From Myxococcales bacterium 68-20 (GTDB taxonomy: Bacteria > Myxococcota_A > Polyangia > Polyangiales > Polyangiaceae): a DNA stretch of 64,000 bases. The stretch is taken from contig MKVQ01000048.1 of assembly GCA_001899635.1 (NCBI GenBank), positions 310,001 through 374,000 on the forward strand. Direction: 5' to 3'. The notes beneath the pieces are model-generated. The model was not told the DNA's origin. It saw only the letters and a list, made by a program, of their open reading frames with translations, and searched no databases. Both the position numbers and the translations under genes were made by a program. Shown in pieces: positions 27,068 to 35,983 of this stretch (the stretch's first letter is position 1; each line of letters starts with the position of its first letter).

Positions 27068-28349
27068 GATCGACTCCGACGGCCCAGAGGTTGTTGTTTG
27101 ACGTCCCGCGGATTGTGGAGAGGCGCTGAGTATTCGGCGCGCCATTCAGAACGAGCGTCGAGTACTGGAAGGTGCCACCGTCGTTCCAGATGTTGGCCCC
27201 TCGAACGACGACCCCGCTCTGGCCACGGCTCGCGAGGAACCACAGGTCGTCCTCGGACGCCCCCCACACTCCGGTGAAAGTCACCGGCATGGACGAATAT
27301 GAGCTGCCAACGAAGTCGATCGCGTAGTCACCGCCGTTGCTCGCGGCGATCTTCACGAGGTCATTGCTGACGCCGCCGAGGACGCCGGCGAGGACGGCGA
27401 CGAATCGGCCATTCGCCAATGCGCTCCACGCCGTGAATGTTGCCGCGATCCTCGGGAGTCCGGCCCTCGCTCCACAACCTCCTCGCTGCGGAACACCGTC
27501 GACGATCGGCTGGTATCCCGTGGAGGTTTTGCGGATGACCACGGCACACGGGCCCTGGCGCCCGCTGCCCCTGCGGCCGACGAACCAGACGTCGTCACCG
27601 CCGGTTCCGGTGGCGCCGTCGAACGTCACCGGATTCGTGAGATCGTTATCGATGTAGTCCGGAATCCAAGGGCTCGTACCACCATCCGATCCCGCGTCGC
27701 CGTCGTCGGCCTTCAAACGATAGATTTTCTTACAGAACGTGACGTAGACGTCATCGGCGCTCGTCCCCAAGACCCGCGGCAGGTCGACGACGTCACAATC
27801 GAAGCTGTGACGGGTCCATGACCAGGCCGTCTCCGGAGGCTGCGGACGCCTCCCGTGGTTGACGTATCCACGAAAGCCCCCCGCGTTGGGCGCTGCTCCG
27901 GAGTCCCGGAACGCGTAGTACACTTCATTCTCGTTCGGCGACCACACGTTGGACGCAAGCGGCACGCCGATTCGAGCGTCGTCGTCCACGTAGGACCACT
28001 GATTTCCACTCCTACGCCACTCGAGAATTTGCGTACCGCGCGAGTCACTGCTCGCGAGCGCGAAGGCATGATTCGGGAGCGGCCAAATGTCCTGAAGAGT
28101 GAGATCCGAGTCCGGCAATGGCGTGATGCACCAGCCTGCTTCGCTGCACGTTGGCCTGGCCGCGTCGACATCGGGCACATCGGGCACCGCGGGCGCATCG
28201 GTCATCACCGCCGCGTCCGAGACCGACGTTCCGCCGTCGCCGAGCTCGGTCGAGGGCGCGAGTGTCTCTTCATCCGGCGACGTCGCGCACGCGACGGCGG
28301 CGGCGATCACGGTCGACACACAAGCAACACGAAAGAGCTGACTGCTCAT
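27042..28349 (-). CDS. Propeller lipoprotein B, copy 2
   Basis: 435 residues. ATG at 28349 in an ATGA overlap. Lipobox AAAVAC about residue 21. After a Thr/Asp/Val-rich linker comes CSEAGWCITPLPDSDLTLQ, matching the B-type CxxxxxC-LP motif. Blades are more diverged than in copy 1: SNVWSPNENEVYYAF, TGGDDVWFVG, VWGASEDDLWFLA and a final NNLWAVGVDRAFHK. Slot, length and N-terminal motif mark it as the copy 2 equivalent of 11021-12229. Function unknown. Confidence 0.72.
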   Translation of the reverse strand: MSSQLFRVACVSTVIAAAVACATSPDEETLAPSTELGDGGTSVSDAAVMTDAPAVPDVPDVDAARPTCSEAGWCITPLPDSDLTLQDIWPLPNHAFALASSDSRGTQILEWRRSGNQWSYVDDDARIGVPLASNVWSPNENEVYYAFRDSGAAPNAGGFRGYVNHGRRPQPPETAWSWTRHSFDCDVVDLPRVLGTSADDVYVTFCKKIYRLKADDGDAGSDGGTSPWIPDYIDNDLTNPVTFDGATGTGGDDVWFVGRRGSGRQGPCAVVIRKTSTGYQPIVDGVPQRGGCGARAGLPRIAATFTAWSALANGRFVAVLAGVLGGVSNDLVKIAASNGGDYAIDFVGSSYSSMPVTFTGVWGASEDDLWFLASRGQSGVVVRGANIWNDGGTFQYSTLVLNGAPNTQRLSTIRGTSNNNLWAVGVDRAFHKTSP

Positions 28350-29533
28350 GGGTTCCCTCCGAGCGAAAGGAGGACTCCGTCACCGCCGACCCAGACATGC
28401 CCGGGGGCCGAGGTCCACACGGTGTAGAGATCCGGTCGACGATCGCCGAGCCCCGCGACCCTGACGCGCGACCAGCTCTTGCCGTCGTAATGAAGCACGA
28501 TGGCTCCGTCACCAACCGCCCAGACGTCGGACGGAGACGAGCCCCACACCGCCCGGAGGTTCTCGGTCGTCTGTACGTCCGCGACGATGTCCCACGAAGA
28601 TGGTTGACCCGTGTAGTGGCGAATGACGCCTGTTCCACCGACGGCCCAGGCCTCGTTTTCCGAAGCGGCCCAGACTCCATTGAGGCCTGCCCAGGTCTGG
28701 CTATCGAACGCCTTGATGCGCGGCGTGGCGCTCTGCGCATCGGTGACATGCACGATCGCGCCCGTGGATCCGACGGCCCAGAGATCGTCCGCCGAGATCC
28801 CGTGCACGCTCGACATATGCGCGCAGGGGAGCACGGTGCACGAGCCGGCCGGGGCTACGCTTCCGATCTCGACGGCATTCGTCGACGGAGCGACGCGCAC
28901 GCGCCACAGGCCGTTGGTGGGGCCGAGAACCGGCACCGACTCCAGAGCGCACCAGAGCCACTCGGCGTCCGGCGGGGCCCAACACGAGGTAAGTCGCCGC
29001 TGCGCCGCTGCGCCGGGGCCACCGGTAGCGGTGCGAGCCGTCCAGGCTCCCGCCGCGGAGGCGTCCATATCTGCCGCACCATGCGTGAAGACGGAGGCGA
29101 GCGAGGCCATCGCGAGCTCTCCCCCCTCGTGGAGCCAGAGGGCGTAGAGCGACTCATTGGCTCCTGTGTCCAATCGCGTCCACGAGGTGCCGTCGAAGTG
29201 GACGACCGTACCCACCGCGCCCACGGCCCAGACGTCGTCGCGCGAGCGACCACGCAGGACGTTGATACGCGTTCGCGGATCGAGAGGACCGCCGGGGAAC
29301 TCTGGATCGAAGGGGCCACTCGGGCAAAGAGCGTCAGGAGTACACGGGTCGGCGCCGGCGTCCTCCGCCGGCGAGGCGTCGCTTCCGCTGTCCGGCGGCG
29401 CCGGCAACACGGTCGGCCCTGCGTCCAACTCGATTGCAGTTGCGCTCTCGTCCGAGGCGCAGGCCGCAAGTGCTGACATCGATGGGAGATACGCCACGAT
29501 TCCCGCCGCGAGGACGCGCCAATGCTTCTTCAT
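28346..29533 (-). CDS. Propeller lipoprotein A, copy 2
   Basis: 395 residues, ATG at 29533 in an ATGA overlap with the Cys-rich gene. Lipobox SALAAC at about residue 24. A Pro/Asp-rich linker, then blades such as LRGRSRDDVWAVGAVGTV, VHGISADDLWAVGSTGAI, WAASENEAWAVGGTGVI, VWGSSPSDVWAVGDGAI and VWTSAPGHVWVGGDGVL. Each blade ends with a short VxHxDG-type turn. Same slot as 12226-13425 and 41902-43140. A binding or scaffold role outside the cell is inferred. Confidence 0.75.
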   Translation of the reverse strand: MKKHWRVLAAGIVAYLPSMSALAACASDESATAIELDAGPTVLPAPPDSGSDASPAEDAGADPCTPDALCPSGPFDPEFPGGPLDPRTRINVLRGRSRDDVWAVGAVGTVVHFDGTSWTRLDTGANESLYALWLHEGGELAMASLASVFTHGAADMDASAAGAWTARTATGGPGAAAQRRLTSCWAPPDAEWLWCALESVPVLGPTNGLWRVRVAPSTNAVEIGSVAPAGSCTVLPCAHMSSVHGISADDLWAVGSTGAIVHVTDAQSATPRIKAFDSQTWAGLNGVWAASENEAWAVGGTGVIRHYTGQPSSWDIVADVQTTENLRAVWGSSPSDVWAVGDGAIVLHYDGKSWSRVRVAGLGDRRPDLYTVWTSAPGHVWVGGDGVLLSLGGNP

Positions 29534-30705
29534 CGCGTTTCCCCCGCTTCATCGCACGGCACGACCGCGCAGCGCCCCGCCATGCACGGCTGCCCGGGCT
29601 CGCAGCTGTTCCCGCAAGCACCGCAGTTGCGCGGATCGGAGTCCAGGTTGGTCTCGCAACCATCTCTCAGATCCCCGTTGCAGTCACCGCGACCTTGAGC
29701 GCATTGGAAGCGGCACGAGCCATAGCTGCAGACGGCGACTCCGGTCGTCCAGCCGGACGCCTGCGAGCAAACCATGCCGCACGAACCGCAGTTCGCAGCG
29801 TCCGAGCGGAGGTCTGTGCAGCCACTGCCGCAGCGTGTCTGTCCGGGAGGACATAGACATTCCGGAACGCCGTTGGCGTTGCGAAGACAGGCCTGATTCG
29901 CATCACAAACGATGCCGCAGCCGCCGCAGCTCGTCGGCGAGAGAAGCGAGGCCTCACATCCATTCGTCACATCTTGATCACAATCCGCGTACAGGCTCTC
30001 GCATTTCAGATGTCCACAAGTGCCGCCGCTGCACCCGTAGTACGTGTGAGCACGACGCTCACCGCCGCCGCCGGAGGGATCGCACGCGTTTCCGCACCCT
30101 CCGCAGTGCACATCGGACGTATTCGGGTCGATGCAACCGCCACTTCCGCAGAACAGACTGCCTACGCCGCAACCACACTTTCCGACGCCCGTGCTGTAAT
30201 CGTAGATGCACGGTTTCGCGGGATCCGGGCATGTGTCGCCGCAGGCCGTGCAGTTGTCGTTGGTGCCGAGTATGACTTCGCAATCGTCGTCGAGAATGCC
30301 GTTGCAGTCGCGCGTCCGCGTCGGATGGATGCACTCCATCACGCACGTACCCGCGACGCACGTGAACGAGGCGCCCGGCCTGTCCGAGGGGCACCGAAAT
30401 CCACACGAGCCGCAGTTCTCGGGATCCGTCATCACGTTCACGTCGCACGCGAAGCGCGAGCCAGGGCACGTCGTGAACGGTGCCAAGCACGTGGTCGCCG
30501 GGCAGTAGGCGGTGAGGCCAGCCTCCGGCTCGGCGGCGGAGGCCGAGGCGTCGGCGTTCGTGAACGACGGAGGCTCCGGCGCGAGGAGCCCGATGCGGTC
30601 GTCGTACGACGAGCACCCGGACGCCCAGCACACCAGCAACGTGGTTGTGGCGAGCGCGACCGTGAGCGGACGCGAGACCGATTGGAAGCGGAGTCGTAGC
30701 TGCAT
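29530..30705 (-). CDS. Cys-rich CGxCG-repeat lipoprotein, copy 2
   Basis: 391 residues. Lipobox CWASGC about residue 31. Cys units recur: ENCGSCGFRC, DNCTACGDTC, VHCGGCGNAC, TSCGGCGIVC, ANCGSCGMVC and RNCGACGNSC, interleaved with DCNG...DDCE and DCDQDVTNGCE segments. The C-terminus GQPCMAGRCAVVPCD matches the copy 1 and copy 3 endings. Separated from the anti-sigma-like gene by 2 bp. Disulfide-rich, probably elongated and extracellular; function unknown. Confidence 0.78.
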   Translation of the reverse strand: MQLRLRFQSVSRPLTVALATTTLLVCWASGCSSYDDRIGLLAPEPPSFTNADASASAAEPEAGLTAYCPATTCLAPFTTCPGSRFACDVNVMTDPENCGSCGFRCPSDRPGASFTCVAGTCVMECIHPTRTRDCNGILDDDCEVILGTNDNCTACGDTCPDPAKPCIYDYSTGVGKCGCGVGSLFCGSGGCIDPNTSDVHCGGCGNACDPSGGGGERRAHTYYGCSGGTCGHLKCESLYADCDQDVTNGCEASLLSPTSCGGCGIVCDANQACLRNANGVPECLCPPGQTRCGSGCTDLRSDAANCGSCGMVCSQASGWTTGVAVCSYGSCRFQCAQGRGDCNGDLRDGCETNLDSDPRNCGACGNSCEPGQPCMAGRCAVVPCDEAGETR

Positions 30706-30707
30706 GC

Positions 30708-31589
30708 TCAGGGCCCGATCTCCGCGAGGCGCTGCGTGGCGGCGTGAGCGAGCGGACTCTCGGGATGGCGCGCGCGAAATTCTTCGAGCGCCACGCGCTC
30801 CTCGGCGTGTCGCCCGGCGGCGCGAAGCGCGCGAGCCTTGCCCCAGCGGGCTTCCTCCGACAGCGTGCCGGCCGGACGCGAAGTGAGGACATGCTCGTAG
30901 TGAGCGAGCGCGGCAGCGGAGCGTCCGAGCTGGAGCTCGAGATTCGCGAGGGCAATCTCGGCGGGATACGCCTCCACCGAGTCAGGACCGAGATCGATGA
31001 CCCGTTGGTAGGTCGCTCCGGCTTCCTGCCATCGTCCTTGGGCCCGAAGTCGATTGGCCTCGCGGAGGAGGTCAGCCGTGCGCGGGGCAGGCTCGTTCTC
31101 CCCGAGGGTCACGCTCTCGGGACGCGCTGCAGCGGCGATCGACCGGGCAGACGGCGCCCGTACGGACGGAGCGTCCGGCAGATCGGCGATCGAGGTCGTG
31201 GCGACGCTCTCCGTAACCGCGGTGGGCGCGATGGGCGCGTCGACCGCGGCGACGGACGCCCGATCCTCAATCGTCGTCGCGGGGCGAGCCGATACGTCGC
31301 GCCGCCCATCCGGCGCGTCTCCGCGAAGCTCGTTCGCGGCGAAGAAGGCGATCATCCCACCGGCGAGCAATGTGCCCGCGACGAGCGCGCTCCTGCTGCG
31401 GGCGAGGCCTCGTAGGGCGGGCTCGCCGCTCGATGTCGCCCCTGCGCTCGCCCGCGCGCTTTTGCTCGTGGCGGCGAGCGCGGCAACGACCATCCGCGCG
31501 GGGGGCTCGTCGGATCGCCCGCTCTCGAGCAATCGACGTGCGTGGCCGTCGCCAAGCTGTTCGATCAAGCGCCTCGGAAACCTGCTCAT
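30708..31589 (-). CDS. Membrane TPR protein in anti-sigma position, copy 2
   Basis: 293 residues. ATG at 31589 in an ATGA overlap with the sigma gene. A basic cytoplasmic N-terminus (MSRFPRRLIEQLGDG) contains RMVVAALAATSKSA; a transmembrane helix (SALVAGTLLAGGMIAFFAA, about 67-86) follows, then a linker with ADLPDAPSV. The C-terminal TPR array is clearer than in copy 1 (EANRLRAQGRWQEAGATYQRVIDL, then AALAHYEHVL). No zinc-finger motif. The DLPDAP linker shared with copy 1 supports homology despite low overall identity. Confidence 0.66.
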   Translation of the reverse strand: MSRFPRRLIEQLGDGHARRLLESGRSDEPPARMVVAALAATSKSARASAGATSSGEPALRGLARSRSALVAGTLLAGGMIAFFAANELRGDAPDGRRDVSARPATTIEDRASVAAVDAPIAPTAVTESVATTSIADLPDAPSVRAPSARSIAAAARPESVTLGENEPAPRTADLLREANRLRAQGRWQEAGATYQRVIDLGPDSVEAYPAEIALANLELQLGRSAAALAHYEHVLTSRPAGTLSEEARWGKARALRAAGRHAEERVALEEFRARHPESPLAHAATQRLAEIGP

Positions 31590-32152
31590 GGACGCGTTCT
31601 CCGTGATTTGGCTAGGGACCGCGCGACCGCGGCCTCGAAGTCCGCCCGCGCACGTCGTAGGCGCGAAGCGACCGTTCCGGCGGGTACACCGAGGAGCTCG
31701 GCAATCTCGGCTCCGGTGAGCCCTTCGAGCTCATAGAGGACGAACACCTCGCGGCGCTCGTCGGTCAACGTTGCGAGCACCGCATCGAGCTGCGCGCGCT
31801 CCTCGTTCTGCTCGGCGACGCTCTCCGGCGTTCCCCGCGCGACGAGATCGTCGGGGAGATCGTACGAGCCCCGCTCGGCGCGCTCACGGCTCCGCGCAGC
31901 GGCGCGGGCGACGCCGATCGCGACGGCGCACGCATACTTTCGGAGCTCCTCGACGGGCAGACGACCGAGCGTGTCCCAGCGCGCGTGCAGCTGGAGAAGG
32001 ACACTCTGGAAGCAGTCCTCCACGTCGTTCGACGGGACGCCGAAGCGGCGTAGACACCGCCAGATCGATCCGCTCACAGCCTCGATCCGCTCGCGGAAGA
32101 TCGATGACGACGGTTCGGCCATGCTCGTGCGGCTCATCGCCAGCGTTGCCAT
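31586..32152 (-). CDS. ECF-type sigma factor, copy 2
   Basis: 188 residues from the ATG at 32152; ATGs at 32137 and 32122 are alternatives, none with a strong ribosome site. Region 2: DVEDCFQSVLLQLHARWDTL; region 4: ERREVFVLYELEGLTGAEIA and GTVASRLRRARADFEAAVAR. Region 4 closely resembles that of copy 3. The AT-rich stretch just upstream (CAATTCCTATATG, minus strand) is a possible -10 region. The sigma gene is divergent from the barrel-like gene at 32330, so one intergenic region of about 180 bp may control both. Confidence 0.83.
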   Translation of the reverse strand: MATLAMSRTSMAEPSSSIFRERIEAVSGSIWRCLRRFGVPSNDVEDCFQSVLLQLHARWDTLGRLPVEELRKYACAVAIGVARAAARSRERAERGSYDLPDDLVARGTPESVAEQNEERAQLDAVLATLTDERREVFVLYELEGLTGAEIAELLGVPAGTVASRLRRARADFEAAVARSLAKSRRTRP

Positions 32153-32266
32153 CGTGGTCACATATAGGAATTGCTTTGCACCCGAAATTTGATCCCGAAA
32201 ACGTCGACAGGCTCTTCGTGCTCGAATCGCGCTCGAGCGCACCGCTCGCTTCACCGCGAGGGACGT

Positions 32267-32281
32267 GGACCAAGCTGGTCC
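32267..32281. promoter_or_regulatory. Inverted repeat in sigma/barrel divergent promoter
   Basis: GGACCA-AGC-TGGTCC, perfect 6-3-6, lies between divergent genes (sigma start near 32152, barrel-like start at 32330). Position suggests an operator or promoter element, but no binding protein is known. Confidence 0.3.
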
Positions 32282-32329
32282 GTGGTGTGCCATTGCCGCG
32301 CGTATGGGCCGGTGAGATGCTCGCAACGC

Positions 32330-33442
32330 ATGGCACGAGCGCGCGGCGGACCTCCCCGGACGTTCGGACGCGTGTTCGCACTGCTCGTCACCGTTCTCGT
32401 GTCTCGTGCGGCAGCAGCGGAGGTGCGCGTCGTCGTCCGGACGATCGAACCGGTCGACGAGGCGCTCTACGAGCGCACCGTCGGGCAGGTGAGCGATCTC
32501 GCAGTCGAAGTCCGGGCGGCCAGCGGAACGGCGCTCGAATCGACGATGGCCGAGCGCCTCGACCAAGCGCACGCGCTCGCGAACCGCTTCGACGCCACCA
32601 TGGTCGTCTGGTTCGAGCATCCGGCGAACGGCGGAACCATCGTCCTCGTCGCGCTACCTTCGAGCGGGCGTGTCCTCGTTCGACACGTCGCCGAGGAGAG
32701 GGCGGCGCTCGCGAGCTCCGACTCGGCATTGCTCGAGGCCTCGTCGCTCGTCGTTCGGACGGCCTTGCTCGCCCTCGAATCCGGCGCGCCGCTCGGGGTC
32801 CCGAGTGAGGAGCTCACGGGCCCCACGCTCCCCTCACCGCCGCCGCCGCGAGAGGTCGACGCGAAGCCGAAGACCAACGAACGACGGGCAGCACCACCTT
32901 CAGGCGTCCGCTGGTCACCGTTCGTGGCCGCTGGCTGGCAGCTGAACGTGGACGGTCGAAGTCCCGGCGGCGTGCGCGCCGCCACGCTCGAAGCGGGCGT
33001 CCATCCCGGCTCGTGGATCGCCTCCCTTCGCGGCGCGGTCGGACTGCCGAGCCGGTCCCACGATCGCTACGTCTCGCTCGAGGTCTCCCGGCACTTGGCA
33101 GGCGTATTCGTCGGCCGCACGGCGGCGCGCGGCGAGCTCTGGCAGCTCGACGTCATCGCCGGCGCCGGGCTCCTGGCCATTCGCCGCTCGGCATTTCCAC
33201 GCGACGCGCGCTTCGCGGCGTCGCCACCGGCCAGCCGCACCACGATTGCAGGTTCCCTCGAGGCCCGTGCCCTCTGGTCTCCGGAGCGAGCATCTCCGGT
33301 TCAGCTCGGGATTGCGTTGGGCGCCGACGTACACGGGAGCCCGACGTCTTTTTCGTACGAGACGGAGAACGGAATCGTCGCGCAGTCATCGTGGCTCGTC
33401 GAGCCACGCGCGGCGTTCTTCGCGGGGCTGCGCCTTCCTTGA
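32330..33442 (+). CDS. Exported barrel-like protein of module copy 2
   Basis: 370 residues from the ATG at 32330, giving a signal peptide that ends VSRAAAAEV (about 1-25). The N-terminal domain (about 30-165) has AERLDQAHALANRFDATMVVWF and LLEASSLVVRTALLALESG. A Pro linker (PSPPPPREVD) and a ~190-residue strand-rich C-terminus follow, ending AAFFAGLRLP. Same plan as the barrel-like proteins of copies 1 and 3. Function unknown. Confidence 0.6.
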   Translation: MARARGGPPRTFGRVFALLVTVLVSRAAAAEVRVVVRTIEPVDEALYERTVGQVSDLAVEVRAASGTALESTMAERLDQAHALANRFDATMVVWFEHPANGGTIVLVALPSSGRVLVRHVAEERAALASSDSALLEASSLVVRTALLALESGAPLGVPSEELTGPTLPSPPPPREVDAKPKTNERRAAPPSGVRWSPFVAAGWQLNVDGRSPGGVRAATLEAGVHPGSWIASLRGAVGLPSRSHDRYVSLEVSRHLAGVFVGRTAARGELWQLDVIAGAGLLAIRRSAFPRDARFAASPPASRTTIAGSLEARALWSPERASPVQLGIALGADVHGSPTSFSYETENGIVAQSSWLVEPRAAFFAGLRLP

Positions 33443-33564
33443 GCGTGCCGGCGTGGTACGCGTGCACGATCCGGTGCTGCGTCTAGAGCGATCAGCTCCC
33501 GAGCCCGTAGGCCAGCGCATCAACGTGCCCGGCCTGCTCGCCGGAGCGAGCGAGACCGATCCGT

Positions 33565-33590
33565 CGCTCCTCTACCCCTCTAGAGGAGCG
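33565..33590. terminator. Strong hairpin, candidate terminator
   Basis: CGCTCCTCTA-CCCCTC-TAGAGGAGCG, a perfect 10-6-10 stem-loop between convergent genes. It overlaps the last codons and stop of the CpsD-like gene (stop at 33580-33582) and follows the barrel-like stop by about 120 bp. No clear T-run. Confidence 0.45.
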
Positions 33591-34965
33591 CGTCCATCAG
33601 CGCGATCCCGAGCGCCTTCTTCGGCGGGAGCTGCTCGGCCGCGCGGCGGAGATCGCGCGTCGTCGTTCCACCGGAGCGCACGACGAGCAGCGCGCCATCG
33701 GCGGTGGAGAGGAGCTGCGTGACCGCTGGCGTACCGCGCAGCGCGGGGGTGTCGATGATGACGAAGTCGTAGCTGACCCGAACGAAGCGCTCGATCAACG
33801 CCTCGAAGCGATGGTGCTCGAAGCGCTTCGCTTCCTGCCTCGCGTTCTCGGGGATCCCGGCGACATGCACCGAAGGCATCACCTCGACGAGCTTGTACGG
33901 CGCAAGCCAGCCCATCGGGTCGGGTGGTGTGACCGGAGCGAGGCGATCGACCTCGAAGATCTTCGAGAGGTCGGGGGAGAAGAAGTTCGCGTCGACCAGG
34001 AGGACACGCGTGCCCGGTTGCTCGGCGAGCGCAAGCGCGAGGTTGGCCGCGCAGGTCGTCTTGCCGTCGTTCGGCACGGCGCTCGTCACGGCGACGACGC
34101 GCGGCATGCTCTTCGTGAGGAGGTTGTCGCGGAGCACACGGAAGCTGGCCGCCCGGGTCGAGTGGGGCTCGTTCAGGAGGACGAGCCGTTTGTCGATCGG
34201 TCCGGAGAACGTGAGCTTCCCGGGAGCCTGCGCGCGGCCGCCCGAAGGCTCGTACGGTCGGAGCGCAAGCGCGGCCGGAGGAGGAGCGCTGGGCGCGACG
34301 AGCTGCTGAGTCGTCGTCGTCTGCACGGTCGTCGCGGCCGCGTGCCCGAGCATGCGTGCCGTATTCGGTGCCGGCTCGCTCACCTCCGCATCGACGGCGC
34401 CGTGGACGTCCCAGCCGCTGGCGGCGGGGAGCTTGCCGTCCGACGAGATCGTTCGAGCGGGGACGAGCGGCCCCATCATGATCGCCGTCGTCTGACCGAA
34501 CGCGGGCGGGCCGATGTATGTGTCCTCGGCACTCTGCGCGTTCGAGCCGACCTGAACCGCGGGGGGCGGCTGCAATCTCGCATCGCCCGGCGGCGGCACG
34601 CTGCTTCCCCCCGGCGGCGGCACGCTGCTGTGGAGCGGAACCGGCTCGATCGGGCGCTCGAACAAGCTCGGCGGTGGCGAGCTGCCCGCCGGCGGGGGCG
34701 GCCCAGTGGGCGATTGCGGCCCACGCGCGTCCATCGCAGCGATGCGCGCGAGGACGCGTTGCTTGCGCGCCTCGGCTTCGGTGACCGCAGCCCGATTCGC
34801 TCCGCCGAGATGCGGGGCCGGGGCAAGCCCCATCGCCGTCCTGCGCGCCTTCAACCCTGACGGATTGAAGAGAGGGTCGGACTCACCCTTCGTCGGTGAC
34901 CCGGGCTTGGTCGGATCGCTCCCGTTCGGAGGATCACCACCACCCCAGGGCGGAGACTCACCCAT
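33580..34965 (-). CDS. CpsD/ParA-like P-loop ATPase with Pro-rich N-terminus
   Basis: 461 residues from the ATG at 34965. The first ~270 residues are Pro/Ser-rich and disordered-looking (SVPPPGGSSVPPPG). The C-terminal ~190 form a bacterial tyrosine kinase/MinD-type domain: Walker A in SAVPNDGKTTCAANLALAL, Walker A' VLLVDANFFSPDLSKIF and Walker B YDFVIIDTPALRG. There is no transmembrane Wzz-like part and no C-terminal Tyr cluster (ends MDALL). Such stand-alone domains normally partner with a polysaccharide co-polymerase; none is nearby. Kinase activity is unproven. An ~110-bp stretch of its N-terminal coding region is repeated at 23771-23880 on the far side of module copy 2. Confidence 0.78.
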   Translation of the reverse strand: MGESPPWGGGDPPNGSDPTKPGSPTKGESDPLFNPSGLKARRTAMGLAPAPHLGGANRAAVTEAEARKQRVLARIAAMDARGPQSPTGPPPPAGSSPPPSLFERPIEPVPLHSSVPPPGGSSVPPPGDARLQPPPAVQVGSNAQSAEDTYIGPPAFGQTTAIMMGPLVPARTISSDGKLPAASGWDVHGAVDAEVSEPAPNTARMLGHAAATTVQTTTTQQLVAPSAPPPAALALRPYEPSGGRAQAPGKLTFSGPIDKRLVLLNEPHSTRAASFRVLRDNLLTKSMPRVVAVTSAVPNDGKTTCAANLALALAEQPGTRVLLVDANFFSPDLSKIFEVDRLAPVTPPDPMGWLAPYKLVEVMPSVHVAGIPENARQEAKRFEHHRFEALIERFVRVSYDFVIIDTPALRGTPAVTQLLSTADGALLVVRSGGTTTRDLRRAAEQLPPKKALGIALMDALL

Positions 34966-35294
34966 CGCGGCAATTCCTATCACAACCACTTGACGGTGTC
35001 AGGTTGGGGCGGCCGTCTACCGCACGAGCTTTCTCGCGGAAGTGCGGGGCCACGAGCCGACGGGCCGCATGCCTCGAGCCCGGTCCGCTAACTGAACGTA
35101 GAACGGCTCGATGACCAACCTCCGACGATCGATGTCCGATCGCGGCGCCGTCACGATGAACGCCGTGCATTGGAGGAACGCTACGCTGGGATTCTCCTGG
35201 GCCTCGCCGCAAACGCTCGAGCTTCGTCGCGCACCTCGCGGCAGAGGCGTCGACACCGGATGCCGTGGACGCGGGGCCGCTGCAAGGACTTCAC
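34966..35294. other. Intergenic region, 329 bp
   Basis: Lies upstream of the ATPase gene and downstream of the membrane-protein gene. On the minus strand, 35017-35211 has coding-like codon use and would read VAFLQCTAFIVTAPR and RRLVIEPFYVQLADR, ending in TAG at 35017. It has no plausible start codon or ribosome site, so it is noted as a possible gene remnant rather than called. Confidence 0.35.
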
Positions 35295-35744
35295 TCAGTC
35301 CATGCCGAGACTGGAGATGATGAACACGACGACCTCTCCGGCAGTCAACAGGAGCACCGGAAGGAAGGCGAGCGCACCTCGGTTCCAGTGGACGGATTCG
35401 TCGCTGATGGGCGAGTGCCGGCCCGCGTGACGCATCCCGGAGACGAAGCCGAAGAGCGCCAGCGAAGCGCCGACGACACGAACCAACATCGCGTGGCGTC
35501 CGATGACGGTGGCCAGCGGGAGGTCCGCCGAGAGTCCGCCCATCGCGCTTGGTCCGAGGAGCAGCAACATCCATGCACCGTCGATGCCCCACTGCTCCGC
35601 CTCTCGGCCATGCAATCCGGTGAACACGAGGAACAGCCACACCGCGAGCGCCGCCACGGCACATCCGACTCCGCCGCCCCACCGCAGGCGCGCCGCGCTC
35701 AGGATGGCGCGCAGGGCGAAGATCACGATGGCCAGATCAACCAT
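35295..35744 (-). CDS. Small four-helix membrane protein
   Basis: 149 residues. About four hydrophobic segments: VDLAIVIFALRAILSAA, VGCAVAALAVWLFLVFTG, LVRVVGASLALFGFVSGM and LAFLPVLLLTAGEVVVFIIS. No recognisable family or catalytic motif. The ribosome site is weak, so the start is uncertain. The upstream coding remnant (35723-35878, same strand) overlaps its start by about 20 bp, as two genes in an operon would. Confidence 0.5.
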   Translation of the reverse strand: MVDLAIVIFALRAILSAARLRWGGGVGCAVAALAVWLFLVFTGLHGREAEQWGIDGAWMLLLLGPSAMGGLSADLPLATVIGRHAMLVRVVGASLALFGFVSGMRHAGRHSPISDESVHWNRGALAFLPVLLLTAGEVVVFIISSLGMD

Positions 35745-35878
35745 CGTCGCAAGCGCTCAGCCTGTCCCAGCGCCGGGTCCGCCCCGTGCCCGAAGAGCAT
35801 GCCGAACGAGAGATACCCGTCGCCTAACGCGGGCTGCAAGCGGCGCATCCATTCGACGAGCGGAAGCGCCTCGGACGT
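35723..35878 (-). pseudogene. 3' remnant of a truncated gene
   Basis: 52 codons with strongly GC-biased third positions read a plausible protein end: EALPLVEWMRRLQPALGDG and FGMLFGHGADPALGQ, then TGA at 35723. A TGA directly upstream in frame (35879-35881) and the lack of a start codon mean only the C-terminus survives. The kinase unit beginning at 35984 on the other strand occupies where its 5' part would be. Family not recognised. Confidence 0.35.
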
Positions 35879-35983
35879 TCACCACATCGGATAGCCGAGC
35901 CCGGCAAGCGAGCTCACCCCACCGGGATCGCACGGCTTTCGTGCGTCTATCTCGCGGTCGAGGGAGGCTGTAGAGTAGCGGTG

